Below are positions 1 to 6,914 of a stretch of DNA of 10,770 nt, piece by piece. Numbering within the stretch: position 1 is the stretch's first letter; each line of letters starts with the position of its first letter. A program made the translations under genes and the position numbers. Source of the stretch: Lysobacterales bacterium UBA2790 (GTDB lineage Bacteria; Pseudomonadota; Gammaproteobacteria; Xanthomonadales; Xanthomonadaceae). The stretch is taken from the NCBI GenBank assembly GCA_002352135.1, contig DEHW01000180.1, forward strand, positions 10,375-21,144, given 5' to 3'. The notes under the pieces were generated by a model, which did not search any database, was not told the origin of the DNA, and worked only from the letters and a program-made list of their open reading frames with translations.

Positions 1-320
1 CGGGCGCGCTCGTCGTTCTCGAAATACACACTACGCGCCAGTCGGACAAACTCGGCACCAAAATCCTGTGCCTTTTCCTGCAGCCGGATGTCATCCTCGA
101 TCACCCAGAGCCGCTCATTCACCGCCTTCAACGCGGCACGCAAAGCAGTGATGTCCACTGCCGCAGCCGGATGCATGCTCCATGTACGATTCAGGGCATC
201 CAGCTCGCGCCGGATGTTGACCAGTTTGGCCGCATCGGCGATGCGCTCGGACTTGATTTCGAGAATGGTGATCTTGTCGAGCAACTCACCGAAGGAAACA
301 GGCACGGAAATTTCTGACAC
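1..320 (-). CDS. DUF6165 family protein (5' part, cut by window edge)
   Basis: The visible 106 codons start at a GTG (318-320 on the plus strand) and run off the left edge, so the C-terminus is not seen. The N-terminus reads MSEISVPVSFGELLDKITIL, followed by an EIKSERI stretch, which I recognise as the opening of DUF6165, a small cytoplasmic family of unknown function. The rest is charged and predicted helical (RRELDALNR near residues 42-50, ERLWVIEDDIRLQEKAQDFG further on), consistent with a coiled or helical bundle; there is no signal peptide or membrane segment. GTG is chosen because no ATG, GTG or TTG lies in frame just upstream and an AAGAGA stretch sits about 9 bases before it as a weak ribosome-binding site. 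It is divergent from the GGDEF regulator gene, with 150 bp between them. The family assignment comes from memory of the N-terminal motif; the function is unknown. Confidence 0.8.
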   Translation of the reverse strand, partial: MSEISVPVSFGELLDKITILEIKSERIADAAKLVNIRRELDALNRTWSMHPAAAVDITALRAALKAVNERLWVIEDDIRLQEKAQDFGAEFVRLARSVYFENDERA

Positions 321-387
321 GGCGCGATCTCTTTTGGAAACGACTATTGTCGCCCGAGAGGGCCGCCGCGCCTACCCTTCGCCACCT

Positions 388-418
388 CGCACCAGTGCGC
401 CAAGTGAACGCGGCGCAC
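388..418. promoter_or_regulatory. Inverted-repeat cluster in the divergent DUF6165/GGDEF intergenic region
   Basis: GTGCGCC (395-401) and GGCGCAC (412-418) form a perfect 7-bp inverted repeat with a 10-base spacer. The left arm also forms a shorter palindrome with CGCAC at 388-392. It lies between two divergent start codons, where an operator would be expected. In GC-rich DNA a 7-bp dyad can arise by chance, and I recognise no specific regulator motif or clear -35/-10 pair in 321-470. Confidence 0.25.
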
Positions 419-470
419 GGCTTGCATACATGTGTGAATCACCGATGTCCAATGGGGAGGCGTCGCTTCC

Positions 471-1412
471 GTGCGTGCGTTGATCGTCGAAGACTCCCAG
501 ATGAGTCAGGCCTACATCCAATCTCTGCTCGCCGAACTGGAGATTGACACCGTTTGTGCGTCCGATGGACTCAGCGGTGTCGAGTTCTTCCAGCAAGAAG
601 GGCCTGACCTCGTACTGCTCGACATCGTGCTGCCTGACATTGATGGGCTCGAAGTTGCGAGACGAATCCGCAAGGGTGAGCGCCCTGGCGAATGGACGCC
701 AATCATCTTTCTGACGGCGCGCACAACGGACGAGGATTTGGAAGCCGGAATCGAAGCCGGGGGTGACGACTATCTCGCGAAGCCCATCAACCCTGTCGTG
801 CTGGCCGCGAAGCTGCGCGCCATGCAGCGCATCGTGTTGATGCGACGCGAGCTGGATGCGGCCAATCGGGAGCTGCGTCGATTGTCGTCGGTCGACGGTC
901 TCACTGGACTGGCCAATCGGCGTCAGTTCGACTACACGCTGCAGAATGAGTGGATGTGGGGTCAAGCACAGAAACAGCCACTATCTCTGCTGATGTGTGA
1001 TGTCGACTTCTTCAAACTCTATAACGACAACTACGGCCATCCGCAGGGCGACGAGTGCCTACGCCAAGTCGCCAACGCACTACACGAGGCATTGAAGGGT
1101 CCGAAGGATCTCGCGGCTCGCTACGGCGGTGAAGAGTTCGCAATTTTGCTGCCAAACACTGGTCCTGACATGGCAATGATGATTGCCGAGCGTGCACGCG
1201 AGTCGGTCGCCGCACTGAAAATGCCGCACGCGCTGTCACCGCTGGGGCAAGTCAGCATCAGTCTTGGCGTTGCAACACGCGTTCCTGCCTCCACGCATAC
1301 ATCCGATCGCCTGATCGCGCTCGCGGATCGTGCGCTGTATATCGCCAAGCACAACGGACGCAACCGCGCCGCTCAGGCAGTGGTCGGAACCACCGACAGC
1401 AAATCCGCCTGA
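471..1412 (+). CDS. Response regulator with GGDEF (diguanylate cyclase) domain, PleD-like
   Basis: This 313-residue cytoplasmic protein joins a receiver domain (about residues 1-120) to a GGDEF domain (about 140-305). The receiver has the acidic pair E7-D8, phospho-acceptor D51, T82 and K104-P105. The cyclase part has DGLTGLANRR (142-151), metal-binding D177 within DVDFFK, and the active-site loop G219-G-E-E-F223, so all residues needed to make cyclic-di-GMP from two GTP appear present. The product inhibition I-site (RxxD upstream of the loop) reads G210-P-K-D213: the arginine is missing. The start is GTG 471, preceded by GGGAGG (454-460). The partner histidine kinase is not in the window. 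The gene ends 5 bp before the convergent purT stop, with no obvious terminator. Phosphorylation at D51 presumably drives dimerisation and cyclase activity, as in PleD and WspR; this is inferred from family knowledge. Confidence 0.93.
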   Translation: MRALIVEDSQMSQAYIQSLLAELEIDTVCASDGLSGVEFFQQEGPDLVLLDIVLPDIDGLEVARRIRKGERPGEWTPIIFLTARTTDEDLEAGIEAGGDDYLAKPINPVVLAAKLRAMQRIVLMRRELDAANRELRRLSSVDGLTGLANRRQFDYTLQNEWMWGQAQKQPLSLLMCDVDFFKLYNDNYGHPQGDECLRQVANALHEALKGPKDLAARYGGEEFAILLPNTGPDMAMMIAERARESVAALKMPHALSPLGQVSISLGVATRVPASTHTSDRLIALADRALYIAKHNGRNRAAQAVVGTTDSKSA

Positions 1413-1417
1413 CCCGA

Positions 1418-2623
1418 TCAGTCCAGCATCACGCGCAATCGCGCCGCCGCCCGCCGTGCACGTTCGCGTGCCGCATCGACATGCGCGCCACGTGCGAGCA
1501 CAACGGCCACACGCCGCTTACCCGTCACGCGCGGTTTGCCAAACAAGCGCAGGTCCACATCGGGATCGTCCAGGGCTGCATTCACCCCATCGAATCGCGG
1601 CACGCCTTCGCCTTCGGCCACGATGGCCACCGATGCCGAGGGTGCCAGCGATGCGATCTCATGAATCGGCAAACCCATAATCGCGCGTGCATGCAGTGAA
1701 AACTCGGACAGAGCTTGGGACGTCAAGGTCACCAGACCGGTATCGTGCGGCCGCGGACTGACCTCTGAGAACCACACTTCATCACCTTGCACAAACAACT
1801 CTACGCCAAACAATCCATAGCCTCCCAAGGCATCGGTAATGCGATGTGCAATCAATTGGGCGCGTCGCAACGCCACTTCCGACATGGCTTGCGGCTGCCA
1901 ACTCTCGCGGTAATCACCGTCAATCTGCAAATGACCGATGGGCGCGCAGAAGTTGGTCCCACCCACGTGACGCACGGTCAGCAAGGTGATCTCGTAGTCG
2001 AATGCGATGAATCCTTCAACAATGCAGCGGCCCTTTCCGGCGCGCCCACCTTCCTGTGCGTAAGCCCACGCGGCGTCGACCTGATCGGCATGACGCAGCA
2101 CACTTTGTCCCTTGCCGGACGACGACATCACCGGCTTGAGGACACAGGGAAAGCCCAGCGCCAGCGTCGCGGCCCGGCACTCTTCCAGCGAATCGACAAA
2201 TCGGTAGGCCGACGTCGGTAAGCCGAGGTCTTCCGCCGCCAGACGACGAATGCCCTCGCGATTCATCGTCAACCAAGCGGCCCGTGCGGTCGGGATGACG
2301 CGAAGTCCTTGATCACGCTCCAGTTCGATCAAGGTCTGCGTATGAATCGCTTCGATTTCTGGCACCACCAGATGCGGACGCTCTCGTTCAATCAGCTCGC
2401 GCAACTGCGCCGGATCCAGCATGTCCAACACATGGCTGCGATGTGCCACCTGCATGGCCGGCGCGCCCGCATAGCGATCAGCGGCGATCACCTCCACACC
2501 AAAACGCTGCAGTTCGATAGCCACCTCTTTGCCCAGTTCGCCTGAGCCCAGCAACAGGACGCGACAGGCGCTTGGCGAACCAGGCGTACCGATTTCCACT
2601 GCGGAAGACACACTCGAATTCAT
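1418..2623 (-). CDS. purT: Formate-dependent phosphoribosylglycinamide formyltransferase 2 (GAR transformylase 2)
   Basis: PurT uses ATP and formate to formylate 5'-phosphoribosylglycinamide, the folate-independent version of the third step of purine synthesis in the cytoplasm. The 401-residue protein aligns by eye along its whole length with E. coli PurT (392 aa): GSGELGKEV (27-35), PEIEAI (88-93), [13 protein letters not shown] (119-131), the ATP-grasp loop SSSGKGQ (167-173), [10 protein letters not shown] (236-245), [11 protein letters not shown] (267-277) and [11 protein letters not shown] (286-296). The ATG at 2621-2623 is chosen because it gives near-family length; the same frame is open further upstream to 2713, but that would add 30 arginine- and serine-rich residues and overlap the DUF454 gene. 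It lies 28 bp after the DUF454 stop on the same strand, so the two are probably co-transcribed. It converges with the GGDEF gene, leaving a 5-bp gap. Confidence 0.97.
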   Translation of the reverse strand: MNSSVSSAVEIGTPGSPSACRVLLLGSGELGKEVAIELQRFGVEVIAADRYAGAPAMQVAHRSHVLDMLDPAQLRELIERERPHLVVPEIEAIHTQTLIELERDQGLRVIPTARAAWLTMNREGIRRLAAEDLGLPTSAYRFVDSLEECRAATLALGFPCVLKPVMSSSGKGQSVLRHADQVDAAWAYAQEGGRAGKGRCIVEGFIAFDYEITLLTVRHVGGTNFCAPIGHLQIDGDYRESWQPQAMSEVALRRAQLIAHRITDALGGYGLFGVELFVQGDEVWFSEVSPRPHDTGLVTLTSQALSEFSLHARAIMGLPIHEIASLAPSASVAIVAEGEGVPRFDGVNAALDDPDVDLRLFGKPRVTGKRRVAVVLARGAHVDAARERARRAAARLRVMLD

Positions 2624-2651
2624 GCATTCACTCTGGTTGAAAGTTGAGACG

Positions 2652-3107
2652 TCACTGCGCAGACGGCTCTGGCCGACGCCACAGCCAGACCGCGACCATC
2701 GCCATACAGGCACTACCTATCGCCCAGCCCCAGATCGGCGCGAATTTCGCCATGATCAGAGAGGCCATCACCATGCTCGCCATCGCAATACGTTTCGCCC
2801 GCCGACTGACAGCGCCCTCGCGCTCCCAGTCGCAAATCATGGGACCGAATACCGCGTGCCTGTGCAGCCAGCCATGCAGAGAATGCGAGCCGCGTGCCGC
2901 AAAGAACGAGGCCAGCAACACGAAGGGAACCGTCGGCAAGCCCGGCACAAAGATCCCGATGATGCCCAGCCCCAATGCCAGCAACGCAAAGCTCAACCAC
3001 AGCCAGCGCAAGGGACCCAGTTTCGGAATACTCGGCTCCTCCGCACCAGGAATAGGATCACGTGGAACCCGCACACCTTCGCCGGGCGGTTGAGAGACAT
3101 CGGACAT
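2652..3107 (-). CDS. DUF454 (YbaN) family inner-membrane protein
   Basis: A 151-residue membrane protein of unknown function. The family signature is clear: a hydrophobic segment (about 33-54) running into [20 protein letters not shown] (55-74), then [19 protein letters not shown] (78-95). Two further hydrophobic segments lie near 106-122 and 125-143. E. coli YbaN is about 125 residues; the extra length here is a polar, proline-rich N-terminal tail of about 30 residues. The start is ATG 3105-3107; no strong ribosome-binding site is visible, so a later start cannot be excluded, although no other methionine occurs before the first membrane segment. It is divergent from the mccA gene and probably the first gene of a two-gene unit with purT. 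No role is known, and the neighbouring purine gene does not suggest one. Confidence 0.9.
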   Translation of the reverse strand: MSDVSQPPGEGVRVPRDPIPGAEEPSIPKLGPLRWLWLSFALLALGLGIIGIFVPGLPTVPFVLLASFFAARGSHSLHGWLHRHAVFGPMICDWEREGAVSRRAKRIAMASMVMASLIMAKFAPIWGWAIGSACMAMVAVWLWRRPEPSAQ

Positions 3108-3177
3108 GCGTGCAGTGTGCGAACGCGACGCGTGCCTGTCCAGCGATCGACGTCCTGCCGTCGCGGACCGGCGTGCT

Positions 3178-3222
3178 CACGCGGCATGACAGTCGGCGGT
3201 TGATCCCCGACACTATGCCGTG
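3178..3222. promoter_or_regulatory. Concentric dyad upstream of mccA
   Basis: CGGCAT (3182-3187) pairs with ATGCCG (3215-3220), and inside it GTCGG (3192-3196) pairs with CCGAC (3207-3211). Both dyads are centred at about 3201, and the outer arm extends through a CAC/GTG pair if a two-base bulge is allowed. The element ends 41 bases before the mccA ATG, in the 156-bp divergent region shared with the DUF454 gene. It could be an operator or an mRNA leader hairpin. It does not match any regulator motif I know, and no clear sigma-70 promoter was found in 3108-3263. Confidence 0.3.
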
Positions 3223-3263
3223 ACGACGTGATCGCCCCATCCATTACCGAACGGAAGCCCCCG

Positions 3264-5264
3264 ATGCCGTTTTCCACAGTTCTGATCTCCAATCGTGGCG
3301 AAATCGCCTGCCGAGTCATCCGCACCTGTCGACGTCTGGGCATTCGCACGATCGCTGTGTACTCAGACGCCGACGCCGATGCGCAGCATGCGCGACTGGC
3401 TGATCTTGCGGTCCCGATTGGAGGCTCGGCACCGCGCGACTCCTATCTGCGTGGCGATGTCATCATTGCGGCCGCGCTGGCCAGCGGCGCGCAAGCGATT
3501 CATCCTGGCTACGGCTTTCTCTCGGAGAACGCGGATTTTGCCGATGCGGTGACTGCCGCGGGACTGGTCTTCATCGGCCCCTCCGGTGCCAGCATGCGCA
3601 AGATGGGCTCGAAGGCCGGTGCCAAGGACCTGATGGCTGCCGCGAACGTGCCGGTGGTGCCGGGATATACCGGTGAAGATCAGGATGCCGCACGTCTGCA
3701 ACGGGAAGCCGATCGCATCGGCTATCCACTGATGATCAAGGCCGCCCACGGCGGCGGTGGCAAGGGCATGCGGATCGTTCGTACATCGAGCGAATTCGCT
3801 GCTGCCCTGCAGTCCTGCCAGCGCGAGGCCGCGAACGCCTTCGGACGGGATCGCGTACTGCTGGAACGCTATGTCGAAACGCCTCGCCACATCGAAATCC
3901 AGATTTTCGGTGACCGCCACGGCCAGGTCATTCATCTGGGCGAGCGTGAATGCTCGGCGCAGCGCCGCTATCAGAAGGTCATCGAAGAGTCGCCTTCGCC
4001 CTTCCTGACATCGGAAACCCGGGCCGCCATGGGCGCTGCGGCGGTCGCTGCGGGCAAGGCCATCGACTACGTGAATGCAGGCACCGTCGAATTCATCGTC
4101 GGGCCCGCCGGTGACTTCTATTTCATGGAAATCAACACCCGGCTGCAGGTCGAGCATCCAGTCACCGAAATGGTCACCGGTCTGGATCTGGTCGAATGGC
4201 AGTTGCGAGTCGCCGCCGGACAAACGCTGCCACGCGCAAGCGTGGCGCATGAAGGCCATGCCATCGAAGTACGACTGTACGCCGAGGATCCGGATGCGGG
4301 ATTCCTGCCGGGCTCAGGTCGCATCCAGCGGCTTCGTCTGCCCGCTCAAACGGACGGCGTGCGGATCGATTCGGGCGTCATTGAAGGCGATGTGGTCAGC
4401 GTCTTCTACGACCCGATGATCGCCAAGTTGATCGTCCATGCCGCGGACCGACCGCAAGCATTGGCGCGGCTCGGCGATGCCCTCGCCGAATGCCGGATTG
4501 AAGGTCCGAAGTCCAACATCGAGTTTCTCGAAGCGCTGATCCGCCATCCCAAGGTTATCGACGCCAGCATCGACACCGGCTATCTGGATCGCCACCTGGA
4601 TCAGGTGCTGCAAACGCCGCCTGCACCCTCCAGCGAACTGCTGGCTGCTGCCGCAATCGCGTGTGTCCTTGCAGACCGCGACGCCGTCCATGCAGAAGCG
4701 CTGGACGGGGCTGAACCGGACTCCCCTTGGACACTGGCAGACAGTTGGCGTTTGGGCGGTGCCGGACACCGGTTGTTGGTGCTGCGCGAGCGCGAGCAGC
4801 ACCATGAAGTCCAGCTGCGAAGTTCGCAAGCGCAGTACCAGATCCAGATTGGCGAGACTCTGCACGAGGTCCGCGACGCTTGCTGGGTTGCCAACCGGCT
4901 CAGTCTGCGGCTGGACGGCCAGCTGTTGGCGCTGCGCTGCCAAGTGGACACCACGCATGTGCAGTTGCATGACGGCCAGCGTCGCTGGCGCTTCGAGCGC
5001 TTGCCGGCATTCCAGTTCGAGGGTCAACTTGGACGCGAGGACAGTGATCGGGTCAAGGCGCCGATGCCAGGCCGGATCGTGCTGCTGCGCGTGCAGGTCG
5101 GCGATAGCGTGGCCGAAGGCGATGAGCTAATGGTCATGGAAGCCATGAAGATGGAACTGACGCTGCGCGCCCCACGCGCGGGCGTTGTCGAGTCCCTGCA
5201 AGCGCAGGCAGGCGATTTTGTCGAAGCAGATGCCGTTCTGATCAAACTGGAGCCCGTGACATGA
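3264..5264 (+). CDS. mccA: Methylcrotonyl-CoA carboxylase alpha subunit (biotin carboxylase plus biotin carrier)
   Basis: This 666-residue subunit carboxylates its own biotin with ATP and bicarbonate, for transfer to an acyl-CoA by a separate carboxyltransferase subunit. The order is biotin carboxylase N domain (1-115, ISNRGEIACRVIRT at 7-20), ATP-grasp with H162-GGGGKGM, ERECSAQRRYQK, and E289-I-N-T-R-L-Q-V-E297 (one residue off E. coli AccC E288/R292/E296), the C-terminal carboxylase domain, a linker/BT domain (about 460-580), and a C-terminal biotinyl domain with V-M-E-A-M-K-M; the biotinylated lysine is K629. The fused carrier excludes the stand-alone AccC. The downstream HMG-CoA lyase favours methylcrotonyl-CoA (LiuD) over propionyl- or geranyl-CoA, but substrate specificity cannot be read from the sequence. 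ATG 3264 is preferred over GTG 3228 for its GGAAG 6 bases upstream and for family length. Its stop overlaps the next ATG (ATGA). Confidence 0.9.
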   Translation: MPFSTVLISNRGEIACRVIRTCRRLGIRTIAVYSDADADAQHARLADLAVPIGGSAPRDSYLRGDVIIAAALASGAQAIHPGYGFLSENADFADAVTAAGLVFIGPSGASMRKMGSKAGAKDLMAAANVPVVPGYTGEDQDAARLQREADRIGYPLMIKAAHGGGGKGMRIVRTSSEFAAALQSCQREAANAFGRDRVLLERYVETPRHIEIQIFGDRHGQVIHLGERECSAQRRYQKVIEESPSPFLTSETRAAMGAAAVAAGKAIDYVNAGTVEFIVGPAGDFYFMEINTRLQVEHPVTEMVTGLDLVEWQLRVAAGQTLPRASVAHEGHAIEVRLYAEDPDAGFLPGSGRIQRLRLPAQTDGVRIDSGVIEGDVVSVFYDPMIAKLIVHAADRPQALARLGDALAECRIEGPKSNIEFLEALIRHPKVIDASIDTGYLDRHLDQVLQTPPAPSSELLAAAAIACVLADRDAVHAEALDGAEPDSPWTLADSWRLGGAGHRLLVLREREQHHEVQLRSSQAQYQIQIGETLHEVRDACWVANRLSLRLDGQLLALRCQVDTTHVQLHDGQRRWRFERLPAFQFEGQLGREDSDRVKAPMPGRIVLLRVQVGDSVAEGDELMVMEAMKMELTLRAPRAGVVESLQAQAGDFVEADAVLIKLEPVT

Positions 5265-5887
5265 ATCGACTCACTGCACTTGGCCTGATCGCCTGTCTGA
5301 TGTGGCTTGCTGCCTGCTCGGAAACCCGTTTTGAATCACCACCGGGGCAGAACATCGCACTCTGCGACACGCACCTCGCCGGGCTTTGGCTGGCCGTCGA
5401 TTCCAAGCCCGGCGAACTGGATGGCTTCGAAATCGACGCTGAATGCCATACCCGGATACTGACCCGTACCGAAGCAGGCGGTCCGGTGCAGGCGATCCAG
5501 GTTCCAGTGAACTTTGTCCATCAACGCGGCAAGCACTACGTCGTGGTCGCCGATGAAGCACTGAAGGGGCTGGTCGAACTACCGCCCATCCATGGCGTCA
5601 ATCCCGTTCCAAAGCGGAACTTCTTCATCGTCCGCTACGAAGTCCACGGGGATCGTCTTCGCCTGTTCAACGTGGACGACCGCGGCGCCGCACACGCCAT
5701 CCTGGATGGAACACTCGAGGGCACCATCTCGTCGACGCTGGACGAACTGCATGTCTACGTTCGCGGCTCGCGCGAGCAGATTCTGCTGGCGCTGGACACA
5801 CCCGGCCTGTTCGAGCGCAAGGCCAGCAGCGTGCTACGTCGCCGCGACGTGACGCTTGAAGAGGCAATGCGCGAGAAGTTGCCATGA
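5261..5887 (+). CDS. Uncharacterised lipoprotein inside the leucine-degradation operon
   Basis: A 208-residue protein with a signal peptide (N2-R3, then a hydrophobic stretch to L16) and lipobox L16-A-A-C19. Serine at +2 predicts sorting to the outer membrane. The mature part has cysteines at 35 and 62 and alternates charged and beta-prone segments (VQAIQVPVNFV near 76-86, FFIVRYEVHGDRLRLFNVDD at 121-140, LHVYVRGSREQILLAL at 163-178). L39-A-G-L-W43 recalls the GxW opening of lipocalins, but this is too weak to assign a fold. The tail (about 185-208) is charged and probably helical. Both ends overlap neighbours by ATGA, so its translation is likely coupled to mccA and liuE. I do not recognise the family. 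Nothing in the sequence shows why a surface or periplasmic lipoprotein sits between two cytoplasmic enzymes; the conserved operon position would be the main clue. Confidence 0.88.
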   Translation: MNRLTALGLIACLMWLAACSETRFESPPGQNIALCDTHLAGLWLAVDSKPGELDGFEIDAECHTRILTRTEAGGPVQAIQVPVNFVHQRGKHYVVVADEALKGLVELPPIHGVNPVPKRNFFIVRYEVHGDRLRLFNVDDRGAAHAILDGTLEGTISSTLDELHVYVRGSREQILLALDTPGLFERKASSVLRRRDVTLEEAMREKLP

Positions 5888-6795
5888 GCGACTCGGTTCG
5901 CCTCGTCGAGGTTGGCCCGCGAGACGGCTTGCAGAACGAATCGAAGAGCATTCCGGCGGCGGTGAAGATCGAACTGATCGAACGCCTGGTCGCCTGCGGC
6001 CTGTGCAGCGTGGAAGCCACCAGTTTTGTCAGCCCCAAATGGGTACCGCAATTGGCCGATGCCGCTGACGTGTTCGCCGGTATTCGCAAGCAGGTCGGGG
6101 TTCGTTATCCGGTGCTGGTGCCCAATCTGCAGGGGCTCGAACGCGCGCTTGCCGTCGGCGTGGAGGAGGTCGCGATATTCGCTGCCGCCTCGGAGGCCTT
6201 CAGTCAACGCAACATCAACGCCAGCATCGCGGAAAGCCTGCAACGCTTCGAACCCATCATGCACAGGGCTCGCGTCGCGGGCGTTGCGGTGCGGGGCTAT
6301 GTCTCCACGGTATTGGGCTGTCCCTATCAGGGCGAGGTTGCGCTGAACGACGTGGTTCGCGTCGCCAAGTATCTTTACCAGGCTGGCTGCTACGAAATCT
6401 CGCTCGGCGACACCATCGGTGTCGGCACGCCGCGAAGGGCCCGCACCATGCTGAACGCCGTCGCCAGCGAAATACCGATGACTGCGCTGGCTGTGCACTT
6501 CCACGACACCTGGGGCCAGGCCATCGCCAACATCCACGCTTGTCTGGAAGCCGGGGTGCGCGTCGTTGACAGTGCCGTTGCGGGTTTGGGTGGATGTCCC
6601 TACGCCGCGGGAGCCAGCGGCAATGTCGCCTCCGAAGACGTGGTCTATCTGCTTGACGGTCTCGGGATGTCGCACGGCATCGACGCCTCCGCATTGGCGC
6701 GCACCGGCGAATGGATCAGCACGCAGCTTGGCCGCGCGTCATCCAGCAAGGCGGGTCGTGCACTTCTGGCGCGACAGAGCCCCGCAGTCGACTGA
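5884..6795 (+). CDS. liuE: Hydroxymethylglutaryl-CoA lyase
   Basis: The enzyme cleaves 3-hydroxy-3-methylglutaryl-CoA to acetyl-CoA and acetoacetate, the last step of leucine/isovalerate breakdown, in the cytoplasm. The 303-residue TIM-barrel protein is of full family length and carries VEVGPRDGLQNE (8-19, with catalytic R13 and metal ligand D14), GCPYQGEV, ISLGDTIGVGTP, the metal-binding H205-F-H207-D208, and the catalytic loop around C238 in GLGGCPYAAGASGN. The spacing from H207 to C238 (31 residues) matches human HMGCL H235 to C266. A tryptophan (W210) stands where HDTYGQ is common; this is likely a mild variation. The start ATG overlaps the stop of the lipoprotein gene (ATGA), making three coupled genes with mccA. 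The equivalent symbol mvaB is also in use. No strong terminator follows; a 119-bp gap leads to the VWA gene. Confidence 0.96.
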   Translation: MSDSVRLVEVGPRDGLQNESKSIPAAVKIELIERLVACGLCSVEATSFVSPKWVPQLADAADVFAGIRKQVGVRYPVLVPNLQGLERALAVGVEEVAIFAAASEAFSQRNINASIAESLQRFEPIMHRARVAGVAVRGYVSTVLGCPYQGEVALNDVVRVAKYLYQAGCYEISLGDTIGVGTPRRARTMLNAVASEIPMTALAVHFHDTWGQAIANIHACLEAGVRVVDSAVAGLGGCPYAAGASGNVASEDVVYLLDGLGMSHGIDASALARTGEWISTQLGRASSSKAGRALLARQSPAVD

Positions 6796-6873
6796 GAAGG
6801 CACCGTATCCACGTCGTCGCGAACGTGCGCTCGACAACGACACCCAAGTGGGCGATGTCCGAAGCGTCCCTGT

Positions 6874-6910
6874 TGCTCCGTAGGACCCTGTTCTGATCAG
6901 ACACGGAGCA
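6874..6910. promoter_or_regulatory. 8-bp dyad spanning the VWA gene ribosome-binding site
   Basis: TGCTCCGT (6874-6881) and ACGGAGCA (6903-6910) form a perfect inverted repeat with a 21-base spacer that itself contains the palindrome CTGATCAG (6893-6900). The right arm contains GGAG (6905-6908), the ribosome-binding site of the gene at 6915. It could mask the site in mRNA or act as an operator. An 8-bp dyad with a loose spacer is expected a few times by chance in 10 kb, so this is tentative. Confidence 0.25.
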
Positions 6911-6914
6911 TCCC

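Noticed and set aside
372..965. 197-codon open frame on the minus strand opposite the GGDEF gene
   Set aside because: It is a shadow frame of GC-rich coding DNA; it has no recognisable domain and lies fully across a gene with strong motifs.
2624..2713. Upstream extension of purT by 30 codons
   Set aside because: The extra residues match no part of PurT and would overlap the DUF454 gene; the ATG at 2623 gives the family length.
2529..3203. 224-codon plus-strand frame opposite DUF454
   Set aside because: The product is arginine-, glutamine- and proline-rich without any domain, and it is antisense to a recognised membrane protein.
3228..3263. GTG start adding 12 residues to mccA
   Set aside because: The downstream ATG has a better ribosome-binding site (GGAAG) and places the conserved SNRGEIA motif at the usual distance from the N-terminus.
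3363..5027. Long minus-strand open frames opposite mccA (298 and 237 codons)
   Set aside because: They show no family motif and lie antisense to a clearly conserved carboxylase; codon bias of the sense strand explains their openness.
5755..6675. 306-codon minus-strand frame opposite the lipoprotein and HMG-CoA lyase genes
   Set aside because: It is antisense to conserved catalytic motifs of HMG-CoA lyase and has no recognisable features of its own.
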